A stretch of 64,000 bases of DNA from Bradyrhizobium nivariense. Lineage in GTDB: Bacteria > Pseudomonadota > Alphaproteobacteria > Rhizobiales > Xanthobacteraceae. The position numbers and the translations under genes are program-made. The stretch spans positions 62,001 to 126,000 of the forward strand of contig NZ_JARVWW010000019.1 of assembly GCF_029846715.1 (NCBI RefSeq), in the 5' to 3' direction. Under the pieces are notes generated by a model that worked only from the letters and a program-made list of their open reading frames with translations, was not told the DNA's origin and ran no database searches. Shown here piece after piece: positions 10,919 to 18,507 of this stretch (positions are counted from its first letter, which is position 1; the number at the start of each line of letters is the position of its first letter).

Positions 10919-11033
10919 GCTCATCCTTCGAGACGCCCGCCTCTGGCGGGCCCTCAGGATGAGGTCTTGTCTCGCGGCGAAATCCTAACCCTCATGGCGA
11001 GGAGCACCGCCTTGCGGCGCGTCTCGCACCATG
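10919..11033. repeat. intergenic mosaic repeat (CTCATCCTTCGAGACG type)
   Basis: The stretch begins GGCTCATCCTTCGAGACGCC, contains the hairpin CCCGCCTCTGGCGGG and CCTCAGGATGAGG, and then CCTCATGGCGAGGAGC, ending GCGTCTCGCACCATG. GAGACGC near the start and GCGTCTC near the end are inverted. From memory this is one of the commonest intergenic repeats in Bradyrhizobium. The region holds no gene. Confidence 0.65.
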
Positions 11034-11064
11034 AAGTCCACGCCCTTTCGCAGACCCCACCCCA

Positions 11065-11098
11065 AAGCAAAAGGGCGGCAGGTTGCCCTGCCGCCCTC
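11065..11098 (-). terminator. Rho-independent terminator of the porin gene
   Basis: On the minus strand an 11-bp stem (AGGGCGGCAGG, loop GCAA, CCTGCCGCCCT) is followed by TTTGCTTTG, 24 bases after the stop codon. Confidence 0.85.
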
Positions 11099-11121
11099 AT
11101 CAAGTCGCTTCAGCAAGAAAC

Positions 11122-12126
11122 TTACTTCAGATTGCTCATCGCCGTCAGGTCGAACGACAGCTTGGCAATGCCGGCCGCGCCGCACCAGTTGGAGCCAGCG
11201 CCGCCCGGATTGATCGCGGTGACGTTGGTGGTGCCGGTGGCGTTGAAGGCGCTGGTGAAGGCGTTGCAATCACCCTTGTTCAGGTCGGTATCGGAGTAAC
11301 GCAGGTCCAGCGTGAACACCTTGTAGGTGAAGCCGATGCCGATGTTCCAGGTGTTGTAGTCCTTGTAGGGAATGCCGTTGGCGAAAACGGTACCGGCACC
11401 GGTGCCGTAGAAGGCGTCCGAGGTACCGAACCACTGCCGGCCGAATTCACCCGACACATACATGCCCATGCCGGAGGCGCCGAAGGCCGTGCTGGGCGCC
11501 GTGTACTTGGCCGTCAACGAAGCGTAGTTGCCCCAGGCACCCGAGTTCAGGAAGTTCGGCGAGTAGTATTCGGTCGCACCGACCGTCCAGCTGTCGTTGA
11601 TGGTGTAGTTCACCTTGCCGTAGACTTCGACGAAGCTGACGTCCTTCTTCATGACGTTGCCGTCGGCGAGGAAGATCGTGGTCGTGCTGACGCCGCAGAC
11701 GTTGCCGCCGGGAATGCCGCCGGTGAGCACGTTGTCGGCGCAGCTGCCGCCCGGATACAGGTAGCCCCAGACACCGATGTCGAAGGCGAAGGCGCCGAAG
11801 GTCGGGCGGATACCGCCGTAGATATCGACTTCGGCAGCGGCGCGATTGGCGAAGGAGATGCTCTCCGCGGACACGCCGACGTAGAGCTGGAGGTCCTTGT
11901 TGATGTTGTAGCGCGGCTCGAAATAGGCCGCGACCGACGGCTTATGGTTCGACTGCGTGACGCCGCGGAAAATGTAGTCGCTCATGATGGCGCCGCCGAA
12001 GGCGATATCCCACGGGTCAAACGCAACCACCGGCGGGGCTTTCTTAGCCTTCACCGCCATGTCTGCCGCGAAAGCCGAGCCCGTCACCATTGCCAGCGCC
12101 GTTGCCAACAAAGCCACTTTTTTCAT
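11122..12126 (-). CDS. TorF-family putative outer-membrane porin
   Basis: This 334-residue protein has a clean signal peptide (MKKVALLATALAMVTGSAFA). Its alternating hydrophobic/polar strand pattern is rich in Tyr, Gly and Asn, typical of a beta-barrel. The motif SDYIFRGVTQSNHKPSV near residue 55 and repeated YGKVNYTIN/TWNIGIGFTYK strands match the family annotated TorF or Gcw_chp (TIGR02001). Its role is presumed to be solute passage across the outer membrane. Four Cys residues (in SCADNV, NVCGVS, GDCNAF and SNWCGA) could form loop disulphides. The ATG at 12126 has TGGGGATCG at good spacing, and a second in-frame ATG at 12138 is less likely. A strong terminator follows. Confidence 0.88.
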   Translation of the reverse strand: MKKVALLATALAMVTGSAFAADMAVKAKKAPPVVAFDPWDIAFGGAIMSDYIFRGVTQSNHKPSVAAYFEPRYNINKDLQLYVGVSAESISFANRAAAEVDIYGGIRPTFGAFAFDIGVWGYLYPGGSCADNVLTGGIPGGNVCGVSTTTIFLADGNVMKKDVSFVEVYGKVNYTINDSWTVGATEYYSPNFLNSGAWGNYASLTAKYTAPSTAFGASGMGMYVSGEFGRQWFGTSDAFYGTGAGTVFANGIPYKDYNTWNIGIGFTYKVFTLDLRYSDTDLNKGDCNAFTSAFNATGTTNVTAINPGGAGSNWCGAAGIAKLSFDLTAMSNLK

Positions 12127-12528
12127 TTCGATCCCCATCACCAGTTCTAAGACCCCAGCCGGATCCCGGAAGCCCCCGGAACGCACGACCTGATTGTAAA
12201 TTTCGTAACTGCGGCAATTTGGATGGGGTGACGTCAACCGTGAAGCAAAAAACGCGGGCATCTGCCGACTTTTTGGGCGTTCTGGCGATTCCGCGAAAGG
12301 TTGTCAGCCTGTGTGTCTTCTCAATCACATTATTTGCACTCCAAAGTGCAGAGGGAGGCCCGGATTCGTATGGGGACCACGGTACCGTGCTGTCCGCGCT
12401 ACGAATCAGGCTGCCCCCGGACATGACGGCCTCCGGGAGTCGTCGCGCCGATGCAAAAAGGCCGCAGCGTCAGGGCTGCGGCCTTCCTGTTGTCGATCAT
12501 GATCGTCGGACTGGATCCAGCGTTTGGC
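12127..12528. other. intergenic region upstream of the porin
   Basis: This 402-base gap between two genes on the minus strand holds the 5' region of the porin gene (12127 to about 12350) and the terminator of the histone-like gene (12453-12485). I could not assign a promoter and see no coding frame with convincing composition. Confidence 0.5.
12453..12485 (-). terminator. Rho-independent terminator of the H1-like gene
   Basis: On the minus strand an 11-bp stem (AAGGCCGCAGC, loop CCTGAC, GCTGCGGCCTT) runs into a five-T tract. Confidence 0.88.
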
Positions 12529-12900
12529 CTAACCTTGTCCCTCGGCCGACGTCGTTTCCGCAGAAGACGAAGGCATCGCCCAGCTTGTCTCGGCGGCAGG
12601 CTCGGGAACCGGAGCTGCCGGCGTTGACGGCTTCGGCGCGGGAGCTGCCTTCGCTTTCTTCGGTGCTGCTTTCTTCGCAGCCTTCTTGACTGCCTTCCTG
12701 GGGGCAGCCTGCTTAGCGGCCTTCTTGGCCGACTTCTTGGCGGCCTTCTTCGGCGCGGCCTTCTTCGCTGATTTCTTCGAGGCTTTCTTGGCCGATTTCT
12801 TCGCGGACTTCTTGGCTGCCTTCTTTGCGATCTTCTTCGCCGCTACCGCCTTCTTGGCCTTTTTGGCCTTCTTGCTTTTTTTCTTCTTCGCTTTCGCCAT
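12529..12900 (-). CDS. histone H1-like Lys/Ala-rich nucleoid protein
   Basis: This 123-residue protein consists almost entirely of Lys/Ala repeats of the type KKAAKKSAKK and KKAAPKKA. A short Ala/Pro-rich acidic tail (PAPVPEPAAETSW) follows from about residue 90. The composition and repeat pattern match eukaryotic H1 C-terminal tails and bacterial AlgP/Hc1-like proteins, which bind DNA non-specifically and compact it. The ATG at 12900 starts the basic run directly. A protein this repetitive is prone to length change by slippage. It lies downstream of glcF on the same strand but has its own terminator. Its DNA-binding role is inferred from composition only. Confidence 0.85.
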   Translation of the reverse strand: MAKAKKKKSKKAKKAKKAVAAKKIAKKAAKKSAKKSAKKASKKSAKKAAPKKAAKKSAKKAAKQAAPRKAVKKAAKKAAPKKAKAAPAPKPSTPAAPVPEPAAETSWAMPSSSAETTSAEGQG

Positions 12901-12963
12901 CGTGGTCCTCCTGTTGCCGCCGAACAATGGTCGATCGGGCGTCTTCTGCCGTCACCTCCGGAC

Positions 12964-12991
12964 CAAAGCTCAGCCTTCGAAAGCTCAGCCT
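12964..12991. repeat. 15-bp tandem duplication at the end of glcF
   Basis: AAAGCTCAGCCTT occurs at 12964 and again at 12979, a head-to-tail duplication that includes the glcF stop codon and supplies a second in-frame copy just downstream. Confidence 0.7.
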
Positions 12992-14307
12992 TGCGCGTTC
13001 AATGCCGGCCGTGACCCGCCCGTAGCCCAATCGAGAAGCTCAATCGTGTGTACGACCGGAACTGACGTGCCACTGGCAATCTGCACCATGCAGCCGATAT
13101 TGCCTGCGGCAATCATGTCCGGCTTGACGCTCGCGATGTTGGCGACCTTGCGATCGCGCAACCGGCCCGCAAGCTCGGGCTGGAGAATGTTGTAGGTCCC
13201 CGCCGAACCGCAACACAAATGGCTCTCCGGCACATCTTTCACCACGAATCCATTCTTGGAAAGCAATTCTTTCGGAAGGGCCGTGATTTTCTGTCCGTGC
13301 TGCAACGAACACGCCGAGTGATAGGCGACGACGATGTTGTCCTGTCGCGCGATGGCCGCGAGTCCAAGGCCGGCGACGTATTCGGTGATGTCCTTGGCGA
13401 GCGCGGAGACCTTCGCCGCGTCGGCGGCAAACGCAGCGTCCTCGCGCAGCAGATAGCCGTAGTCCTTGATCACGGTGCCGCAGCCGGACGCCGTCACCAG
13501 GATGGCGTCGAGCCCATCGCCGGCCGCTTCCGTGCGCCACGCCGCGACGTTGGCGCGAGCCCGCGCCAATGCGTCCTGGTCGTTGCCGAGGTGATGGGTC
13601 AGCGCGCCGCAGCACTGCTCGTCCCTGACAAGGACGACCTCGATGCCGTGGCGCGTAAGGAGACTGATGGCGGCCTGGTTGATGCGCGGCGCCAGCACCT
13701 GCTGGGCGCAGCCCTGGAGCAGGGCGACCCGGCCGCGCTTCTTGCCGAGTGCTGCGAACACACTGCCGGCGGCGGGCCCCGGCGGCGGCAGCCGGTTCGG
13801 CGCCAGTGCCAGCATCGCCTTGAGGCGCTGGATCAGGCCAGGCGTCGCCGACGGCCGGGGCGTCGGCAGCAACACGGCCAGCGGGCGGGCCAGCCGCGCC
13901 AGCCACATGCTGGCGCGGAAACGCTGAGGGTCCGGCAGGACGAAGGCGAGCATCCGTCGCAGCAGCCGCTCGGCCAGCGGCCGCTTGTAACGCTGCTCGA
14001 TCCTGACCCGGGCCTGATCGACCAGGTGCATGTAGTTCACCCCGGACGGACAGGTGGTCATGCAGGCAAGGCAGGACAGGCAGCGGTCGACATGCTTGAC
14101 CACCTCAGCCGTCGGCGCCTGGTCCTTCTCCAGCATCTCCTTGATCAGATAGATGCGGCCGCGCGGGCTATCGAGCTCGTCGCCAAGCAGCACATAGGTC
14201 GGACAGGTTGCGGTGCAGAAGCCGCAATGGACGCAGGCGCGCAGGATCTTGTCGGCTTCCGCGATGTCGGGGTCGGCGAGCTGCGCGAGTGAGAATTCGG
14301 TCTTCAT
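12985..14307 (-). CDS. glcF: glycolate oxidase iron-sulfur subunit GlcF
   Basis: This 440-residue subunit passes electrons from the flavoprotein GlcD/GlcE to the membrane quinone pool during oxidation of glycolate to glyoxylate. Two 4Fe-4S ferredoxin motifs are intact near the N-terminus (CVHCGFCTATCP and CLSCLACMTTCP). The C-terminal half carries two Cys-rich (CCG) domains, seen as EQCCGALTHH and HLCCGSAGTYN. The ATG at 14307 overlaps the glcE stop as ATGA, a sign of translational coupling. The gene order on the minus strand is glcD, glcE, glcF. The 3' end contains a short tandem duplication (12964-12990). Confidence 0.95.
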   Translation of the reverse strand: MKTEFSLAQLADPDIAEADKILRACVHCGFCTATCPTYVLLGDELDSPRGRIYLIKEMLEKDQAPTAEVVKHVDRCLSCLACMTTCPSGVNYMHLVDQARVRIEQRYKRPLAERLLRRMLAFVLPDPQRFRASMWLARLARPLAVLLPTPRPSATPGLIQRLKAMLALAPNRLPPPGPAAGSVFAALGKKRGRVALLQGCAQQVLAPRINQAAISLLTRHGIEVVLVRDEQCCGALTHHLGNDQDALARARANVAAWRTEAAGDGLDAILVTASGCGTVIKDYGYLLREDAAFAADAAKVSALAKDITEYVAGLGLAAIARQDNIVVAYHSACSLQHGQKITALPKELLSKNGFVVKDVPESHLCCGSAGTYNILQPELAGRLRDRKVANIASVKPDMIAAGNIGCMVQIASGTSVPVVHTIELLDWATGGSRPALNAQG

Positions 14308-15542
14308 GCCGCAGCGCCCCGCGTCAGCCGGCCCCGGTTGAGGATGGTCTTCGGATCGAAACTGGCGCGGACCCGCTCGCTCAACGCGGCAATGCCAGCC
14401 GCCTGCGGATGGAACACGTCGACATCGCGCCTGATGTCCTCGGCCGCCCGGATCAGCGTGGCATGCCCTCCGACGGCATTCGCACGCTGACGCACGGAAG
14501 GCGCATGCGCGTCCGACTTCGGCGGCAACGCCGCCCAGATCAGTCCGCCGCCCCAATCGTAGATCACGTCGCCGCCGGTCTCGCGCGCCAGCAGCGTCCC
14601 GAGCGCTGCGCCTGACGCCGGCGGACAGACGATTCGCCAGACCGACCAGGCCCCCAACGCGCCGTCGGCCGCGAACGGCAGCACGTCGCGGATCGTGGCC
14701 CACAGCGTCGCGGACGCGATGTCCTCGACCAGCGTCGCGGTTCCGAACGGGGCCAGCAATTCGCGCAGCGAGCCGGCACGGTGGGCGGCGGAGGCGGTAA
14801 TGCCTTCGAGCCGCAGCACGGTCAGCTCCTCGCCCTGGCCCGGGATATCGCCAAGCCCGTCGGTCCTGGTTCGGAACGCCGATTTCGGCAGGTGCGCGGC
14901 ACCGGAGACGTCGAAGGGCGAGCCGAGCGCCGCGGTCATGGCCTTGTTGGCGGCGGCATCGTCGAGCCCGCGCAGCAGCAGCGTCCGCTCGGCCTCGGGC
15001 TTGGGCATCACCTTCAGCGTGACCTCGGTCATGACCGACAGCGTGCCCCAGGAACCGGCGAGAAGCTTGCAAAGATCGTAGCCGGTGACGTTCTTCACCA
15101 CCTTGCCACCGGTCTTGAAGCTGTCGCCGAAACCGGACACGGCATGCGCCCCGAGCAGATGGTCACGCGCCCCACCCGCCTTGATCCGGCGCGGGCCGGC
15201 CAGCCCGGCCGCGATCATGCCGCCGATGGTGCCGAGCGCGGGCGTGCCGAGCAGCTGCGCGGTGTTCATCGGCTCGAAGGCAAATTGCTGGTTCTTGGCA
15301 TCGATCATCGACAGCACGTCGGCCAGCGGCGCACCGGCCTGGAGCGTGACAATCAATTCATTGGGTTCGTAGGCGGTGATGGCATTCAGCGCGGAGACGT
15401 CGAGCACGGCATTGGTCGCCATCGCGTGGCCAATGGCGCGCTTGCTGCCATGACCGATGATCTCGAGCGGCTGCTCGCTCGCGATCGCCGCGCGCACCAC
15501 TTCTTCGACGTCTTTGGCGTCTCTGACCTTGAGCGTGTCCAC
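14304..15542 (-). CDS. glcE: glycolate oxidase FAD-binding subunit GlcE
   Basis: This 412-residue protein is the second FAD-binding subunit of glycolate oxidase. It has the FAD-binding type 4 fold in its N-terminal half (EIIGHGSKRAIG, LGTPALGTIGGMIAAGLAGP, and FKTGGKVVKNVTGYDLCKL). It ends with the family's FDPKTILNRGRL motif. The start is uncertain: the GTG at 15542 (VDTLKVRDAKDV) fits the usual GlcE N-terminus but lacks a strong ribosome binding site, while a TTG at 15578 would add 12 residues. It lies 62 bases after glcD and overlaps glcF by four bases. Confidence 0.92.
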   Translation of the reverse strand: MDTLKVRDAKDVEEVVRAAIASEQPLEIIGHGSKRAIGHAMATNAVLDVSALNAITAYEPNELIVTLQAGAPLADVLSMIDAKNQQFAFEPMNTAQLLGTPALGTIGGMIAAGLAGPRRIKAGGARDHLLGAHAVSGFGDSFKTGGKVVKNVTGYDLCKLLAGSWGTLSVMTEVTLKVMPKPEAERTLLLRGLDDAAANKAMTAALGSPFDVSGAAHLPKSAFRTRTDGLGDIPGQGEELTVLRLEGITASAAHRAGSLRELLAPFGTATLVEDIASATLWATIRDVLPFAADGALGAWSVWRIVCPPASGAALGTLLARETGGDVIYDWGGGLIWAALPPKSDAHAPSVRQRANAVGGHATLIRAAEDIRRDVDVFHPQAAGIAALSERVRASFDPKTILNRGRLTRGAAA

Positions 15543-15604
15543 GACTGAGCCGGTATCGAAGTTTGCAGCGGAAATCAAATTTGGCGCGTTGCAGCGAGGC
15601 GACG

Positions 15605-17098
15605 CTAGAACCGCGGGATGTCCGGAAACGCCAGCTTGCCGGCGTGGACATGCATGCGGCCGAGCTCGGCGCAGCGGTGCAGGGTCGGAAACACCTTGCC
15701 GGGATTGAGCAGGCCCTGGGCGTCGAAGGCGCATTTCAGCCGCTGCTGCTGGTTGAGGTCGATCTCGGAAAACATCTCCGGCATCAGGTCGCGCTTCTCG
15801 ATGCCGACGCCGTGCTCGCCGGTGAGCACGCCGCCGAACTCGACGCAGGCGCGCAGGATGTCGGCGCCGAAGGCTTCGGCGCGCTCGATCTCGCCGGGCT
15901 TGTTGGCGTCATAGAGGATCAGCGGATGCAGGTTGCCGTCGCCGGCATGGAACACGTTGGCGCAGCCGAGCTGGTATTTTTCCGATAGCTCGCGGATGCG
16001 CGCCAGCGCCTTCGGCAGCGCGCCGCGCGGGATGGTGCCGTCCATGCAGAGATAGTCCGGGGAGATCCGGCCGACGGCGGGAAACGCGGCTTTCCGGCCC
16101 GCCCAGAACAGGTTGCGCTCGGCCTCCGAGGTCGAGATCTGGCAGGTGGTCGAGCCGCAAGCGTTCGCAATCGTCTCGACCCGCGTGATCAGCTCGTCGA
16201 CCTCGATCTTGGGACCGTCGAGCTCGATGATGAGGAGCGCCTCGACATCAAGCGGATAGCCGGCATGGACGAAGGCCTCCGCGGCGTGGATCGCAGGCTT
16301 GTCCATCATCTCCATGCCACCGGGAATGATGCCGGCGCCGATGATGCGCGCCACGCATTCGCCGGCCGCCTCGACTTGCGCGAAGCCGACCATCAGCGCG
16401 CGCGCCGTCTCCGGCTTTTGCAGAATGCGAACCGTGATCTCGGTGATGACGCCGAGCAGGCCTTCGGAGCCGGTGATGACGCCCATCAGGTCGTAGCCGG
16501 GGTTCTCCGCCGACTTGCCGCCGATGCGCAAAATCTCGCCGCTCATCAGCACGATCTCGCAGCCGAGCACGTTGTTGGTTGTCATGCCGTATTTCAGGCA
16601 GTGCACGCCGCCGGAGTTCTCCGCGACATTGCCGCCGATCGAGCAGGCGATCTGCGACGACGGATCGGGCGCGTAGTAGAAGCCGGCATGGGCGACCGCC
16701 TGGCTGATCGCCAGGTTGGTGACGCCGGGCTCGGTGACGACGGCCCGGTTGTCGAAATCGATCTCGCGGATACGCTTGAACTTGCCGAGGCCCAGGAGCA
16801 CGCCGTCTTCCAGCGGCAGCGCGCCTCCGGACAGCGAGGTGCCGGAGCCGCGCGGCACCACCTTGATGCCGTGCTGTGCACAATATTTCAGGACGAGCGA
16901 AACCTGCTCGGTCGTGTCGGGCAGCACCACGACCATCGGCGGCTGCCGATAGGCCGTCAACCCGTCGGATTCATAGGCCCGCATCTCCGCGGCGCTGTCG
17001 ATCACGCCTTCGCCGGGTACGATTGCGCGCAATGCAGTCACGATCTCGGCGCGGCGCGCGAGCACGGTCTGGTCGCTCGCAGGCATCATGATGGCCAT
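15605..17098 (-). CDS. glcD: glycolate oxidase catalytic subunit GlcD
   Basis: This 497-residue FAD-linked oxidase oxidises glycolate (and often D-lactate) to the 2-oxo acid. The FAD site is visible as VVPRGSGTSLSGGALPLEDG (about 100-119) and DPSSQIACSIGGNVAENSGG (about 148-167). The C-terminal substrate domain carries FHAGDGNLHPLI with its metal-site His residues and GVLTGEHGVGIEK. The ATG at 17098 follows GGAAATGTT and gives MAIMMPASD. It heads the glcDEF operon and is divergent from a cytochrome c gene. No glcC-type regulator is adjacent. Confidence 0.96.
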   Translation of the reverse strand: MAIMMPASDQTVLARRAEIVTALRAIVPGEGVIDSAAEMRAYESDGLTAYRQPPMVVVLPDTTEQVSLVLKYCAQHGIKVVPRGSGTSLSGGALPLEDGVLLGLGKFKRIREIDFDNRAVVTEPGVTNLAISQAVAHAGFYYAPDPSSQIACSIGGNVAENSGGVHCLKYGMTTNNVLGCEIVLMSGEILRIGGKSAENPGYDLMGVITGSEGLLGVITEITVRILQKPETARALMVGFAQVEAAGECVARIIGAGIIPGGMEMMDKPAIHAAEAFVHAGYPLDVEALLIIELDGPKIEVDELITRVETIANACGSTTCQISTSEAERNLFWAGRKAAFPAVGRISPDYLCMDGTIPRGALPKALARIRELSEKYQLGCANVFHAGDGNLHPLILYDANKPGEIERAEAFGADILRACVEFGGVLTGEHGVGIEKRDLMPEMFSEIDLNQQQRLKCAFDAQGLLNPGKVFPTLHRCAELGRMHVHAGKLAFPDIPRF

Positions 17099-17369
17099 AA
17101 CATTTCCTTCATGGCATATCCTTCCGGCTGACGCCGGACGATCGATTTGTCGCGGCAAATCAACCACGTCCGCGGTGGTTTGGGTAGGCCATCCGAAAGT
17201 CGGATCGACGATCTTGCGCGAGTTCGCTCTGGGACAAGTAGGAAATCGTGAAACCTGTCATGGTTTGGCGGCTTGTCCAAGCCGAGCGGGCCTGCCAAAA
17301 CCGGCAGGTCCGACGATTGCCGATCAGGCAAGTACTGACCATCCCCAGGGAAGAGACGAAGAGCACCCG
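17099..17369. promoter_or_regulatory. divergent control region of glcDEF and the cytochrome c gene
   Basis: This 271-base gap contains two inverted repeats: GGACAAG (17232-17238) with CTTGTCC (17272-17278), and CCTGCC-AAAACC-GGCAGG (17291-17308). Either could be an operator. The second also resembles a weak hairpin. I see no clear sigma-70 hexamers. Confidence 0.45.
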
Positions 17370-17765
17370 ATGACAAAACTGATTTTTGGCGCACTGACCA
17401 TCCTCACCGCGATTGCCACCGCACCCGCCGCGATGGCGCAGGATGCCGCGGCCGGCAAGTCGTCGTTCAACAAATGCCTGGCCTGCCACGCGATCGGCGA
17501 AGGCGCCAAGAACAAGGTCGGCCCCGAGCTCAACGGCCTCGACGGCCGCAAGTCCGGCACCGCGCCGGACTACAATTACTCCGACGCGAACAAGAATTCC
17601 GGCATCACCTGGAACGAGGCGCTGTTCAAGGAATACATCAAGGATCCCAAGGCCAAGATCCCCGGCACCAAGATGGCGTTCGCCGGCATCAAGAACGAGA
17701 CCGAGATCAACAATCTCTGGACCTATGTGTCGCAGTTCGACAAGGACGGGAAGATCAAGCAGTAA
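17370..17765 (+). CDS. class I periplasmic cytochrome c (c550/CycA-like)
   Basis: This 131-residue protein has a signal peptide (MTKLIFGALTILTAIATAP ... AMAQ). It has one haem-attachment site, KCLACHAIG (CXXCH), and an axial Met in GTKMAFAGI, so it is a class I cytochrome c of about 12 kDa when mature. It is expected to shuttle electrons in the periplasm between the bc1 complex or other donors and terminal oxidases. Bradyrhizobium CycA (c550) has this size, but other paralogues do too, so no symbol is given. The ATG at 17370 matches the signal peptide start. It is divergent from glcD. Confidence 0.92.
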   Translation: MTKLIFGALTILTAIATAPAAMAQDAAAGKSSFNKCLACHAIGEGAKNKVGPELNGLDGRKSGTAPDYNYSDANKNSGITWNEALFKEYIKDPKAKIPGTKMAFAGIKNETEINNLWTYVSQFDKDGKIKQ

Positions 17766-17775
17766 GCGCGTGAAC

Positions 17776-17793
17776 GGCGGCGTCCTCGCCGCC
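17776..17793 (+). terminator. hairpin after the cytochrome c gene
   Basis: GGCGGCG, loop TCCT, CGCCGCC, 11 bases past the stop codon. There is no T-tract, so termination strength is uncertain. Confidence 0.5.
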
Positions 17794-17817
17794 AAATCCA
17801 GGTTATTTTCCTGAAAG

Positions 17818-17885
17818 AAGCCCCGCCGGCTATGAGCATTGCCATTGTACCACTATGTGGTACAATGCCTCAATCGGCGGGGCTT
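17818..17885 (+). promoter_or_regulatory. higBA promoter and nested palindromic operator
   Basis: TTGCCA (17839-17844) and TACAAT (17861-17866) with a 16-bp spacer form a promoter. A perfect palindrome CATTGTACCAC-TAT-GTGGTACAATG (17843-17867) spans the spacer and the -10 hexamer. It is framed by a second perfect 11-bp inverted repeat, AAGCCCCGCCG (17818-17828) and CGGCGGGGCTT (17875-17885). The inner palindrome is the expected HigA autorepression site. The outer arms could act as a terminator or leader hairpin. Confidence 0.82.
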
Positions 17886-17889
17886 GTTG

Positions 17890-18186
17890 ATGATCTCGAG
17901 TTTCCGTGACGAATGGCTGCACGCCTTCTTCGTTGACGACGTCAGATCAAGACGGATTCCCGCCGATATCGAGGACAGACTTTTTCGCAGGCTTCAGATG
18001 CTCGACGACGCGACGTCGGATCAGGACCTTCGGGTGCCCCCAAGCAATCATTTCGAGAAGCTGCGCGGCAATCTGGCAGGACTGCATTCGATCCGCATCA
18101 ACAGGCAATGGCGGCTGGTCTTTCGATGGTCCAGCAGCCGGGGCGAGGCCGAAGAAGTCTATTTGGACGATCACAGCTACAGATAG
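17890..18186 (+). CDS. higB: HigB-type toxin of a type II toxin-antitoxin pair
   Basis: This 98-residue protein belongs to the RelE/HigB family of ribosome-dependent mRNA endonucleases. It begins MISSFRDEWLHAFFVDD, close to the common HigB start, and ends with the LHSIRINRQWRLVFRW strand pair and a His-containing tail (YLDDHSYR) that usually holds catalytic residues. The ATG at 17890 is chosen over an in-frame upstream codon at 17839, which lies inside the operator. Toxin precedes antitoxin, as is usual for higBA. It is transcribed from the palindromic promoter just upstream. Confidence 0.92.
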   Translation: MISSFRDEWLHAFFVDDVRSRRIPADIEDRLFRRLQMLDDATSDQDLRVPPSNHFEKLRGNLAGLHSIRINRQWRLVFRWSSSRGEAEEVYLDDHSYR

Positions 18187-18195
18187 GCAGACCGC

Positions 18196-18507
18196 ATGCT
18201 GATGACCAAGCGCAAGCCTGCAACGGTCGGGCAAATTCTAACCGAAGAGTTCATGGATCCCTTTGGCCTGACCCAGGGAGCGCTCGCTGAGGCCATGGGT
18301 GTGCAGCGCAAGCACGTCAACGAGCTTTGTAACGATCGCCGGAACGTGACCGCGGCAACGGCGCTCATTCTCGCGCGCGTCTTTGGCAATAGTCCCGATT
18401 TCTGGCTGAACATTCAACGCCGCACAGATCTTTGGGAAGCAATGAATTCGCCGAGTGAGCGCAAGCGGATCGAGCGTGCCAGGCCTCTCGCGGAGAAGGC
18501 TGCTTAG
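18196..18507 (+). CDS. higA: HigA-type antitoxin, XRE-family DNA-binding
   Basis: This 103-residue protein is a helix-turn-helix antitoxin of the HigA/VapI group. The domain reads LTEEFMDPFGLTQGALAEAMG ... HVNELCNDRRNVTAATALIL at about residues 14-60, followed by ARVFGNSPDFWLNIQ, a very typical HigA motif. It should neutralise HigB and repress the operon through the 25-bp palindrome upstream. It starts nine bases after higB. A second in-frame ATG two codons later (18202) is also possible. Its last four bases overlap the end of the convergent hydrolase gene. Confidence 0.94.
   Translation: MLMTKRKPATVGQILTEEFMDPFGLTQGALAEAMGVQRKHVNELCNDRRNVTAATALILARVFGNSPDFWLNIQRRTDLWEAMNSPSERKRIERARPLAEKAA

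Noticed and set aside
12985..15072. A longer reading of glcF, extended 255 codons upstream in frame
   Set aside because: The extension is the out-of-frame shadow of glcE. The true start at 14307 overlaps the glcE stop as ATGA and gives the standard GlcF N-terminus.
17839..17889. An upstream start for higB
   Set aside because: It lies within the promoter and palindromic operator, so it cannot be translated from the predicted transcript.
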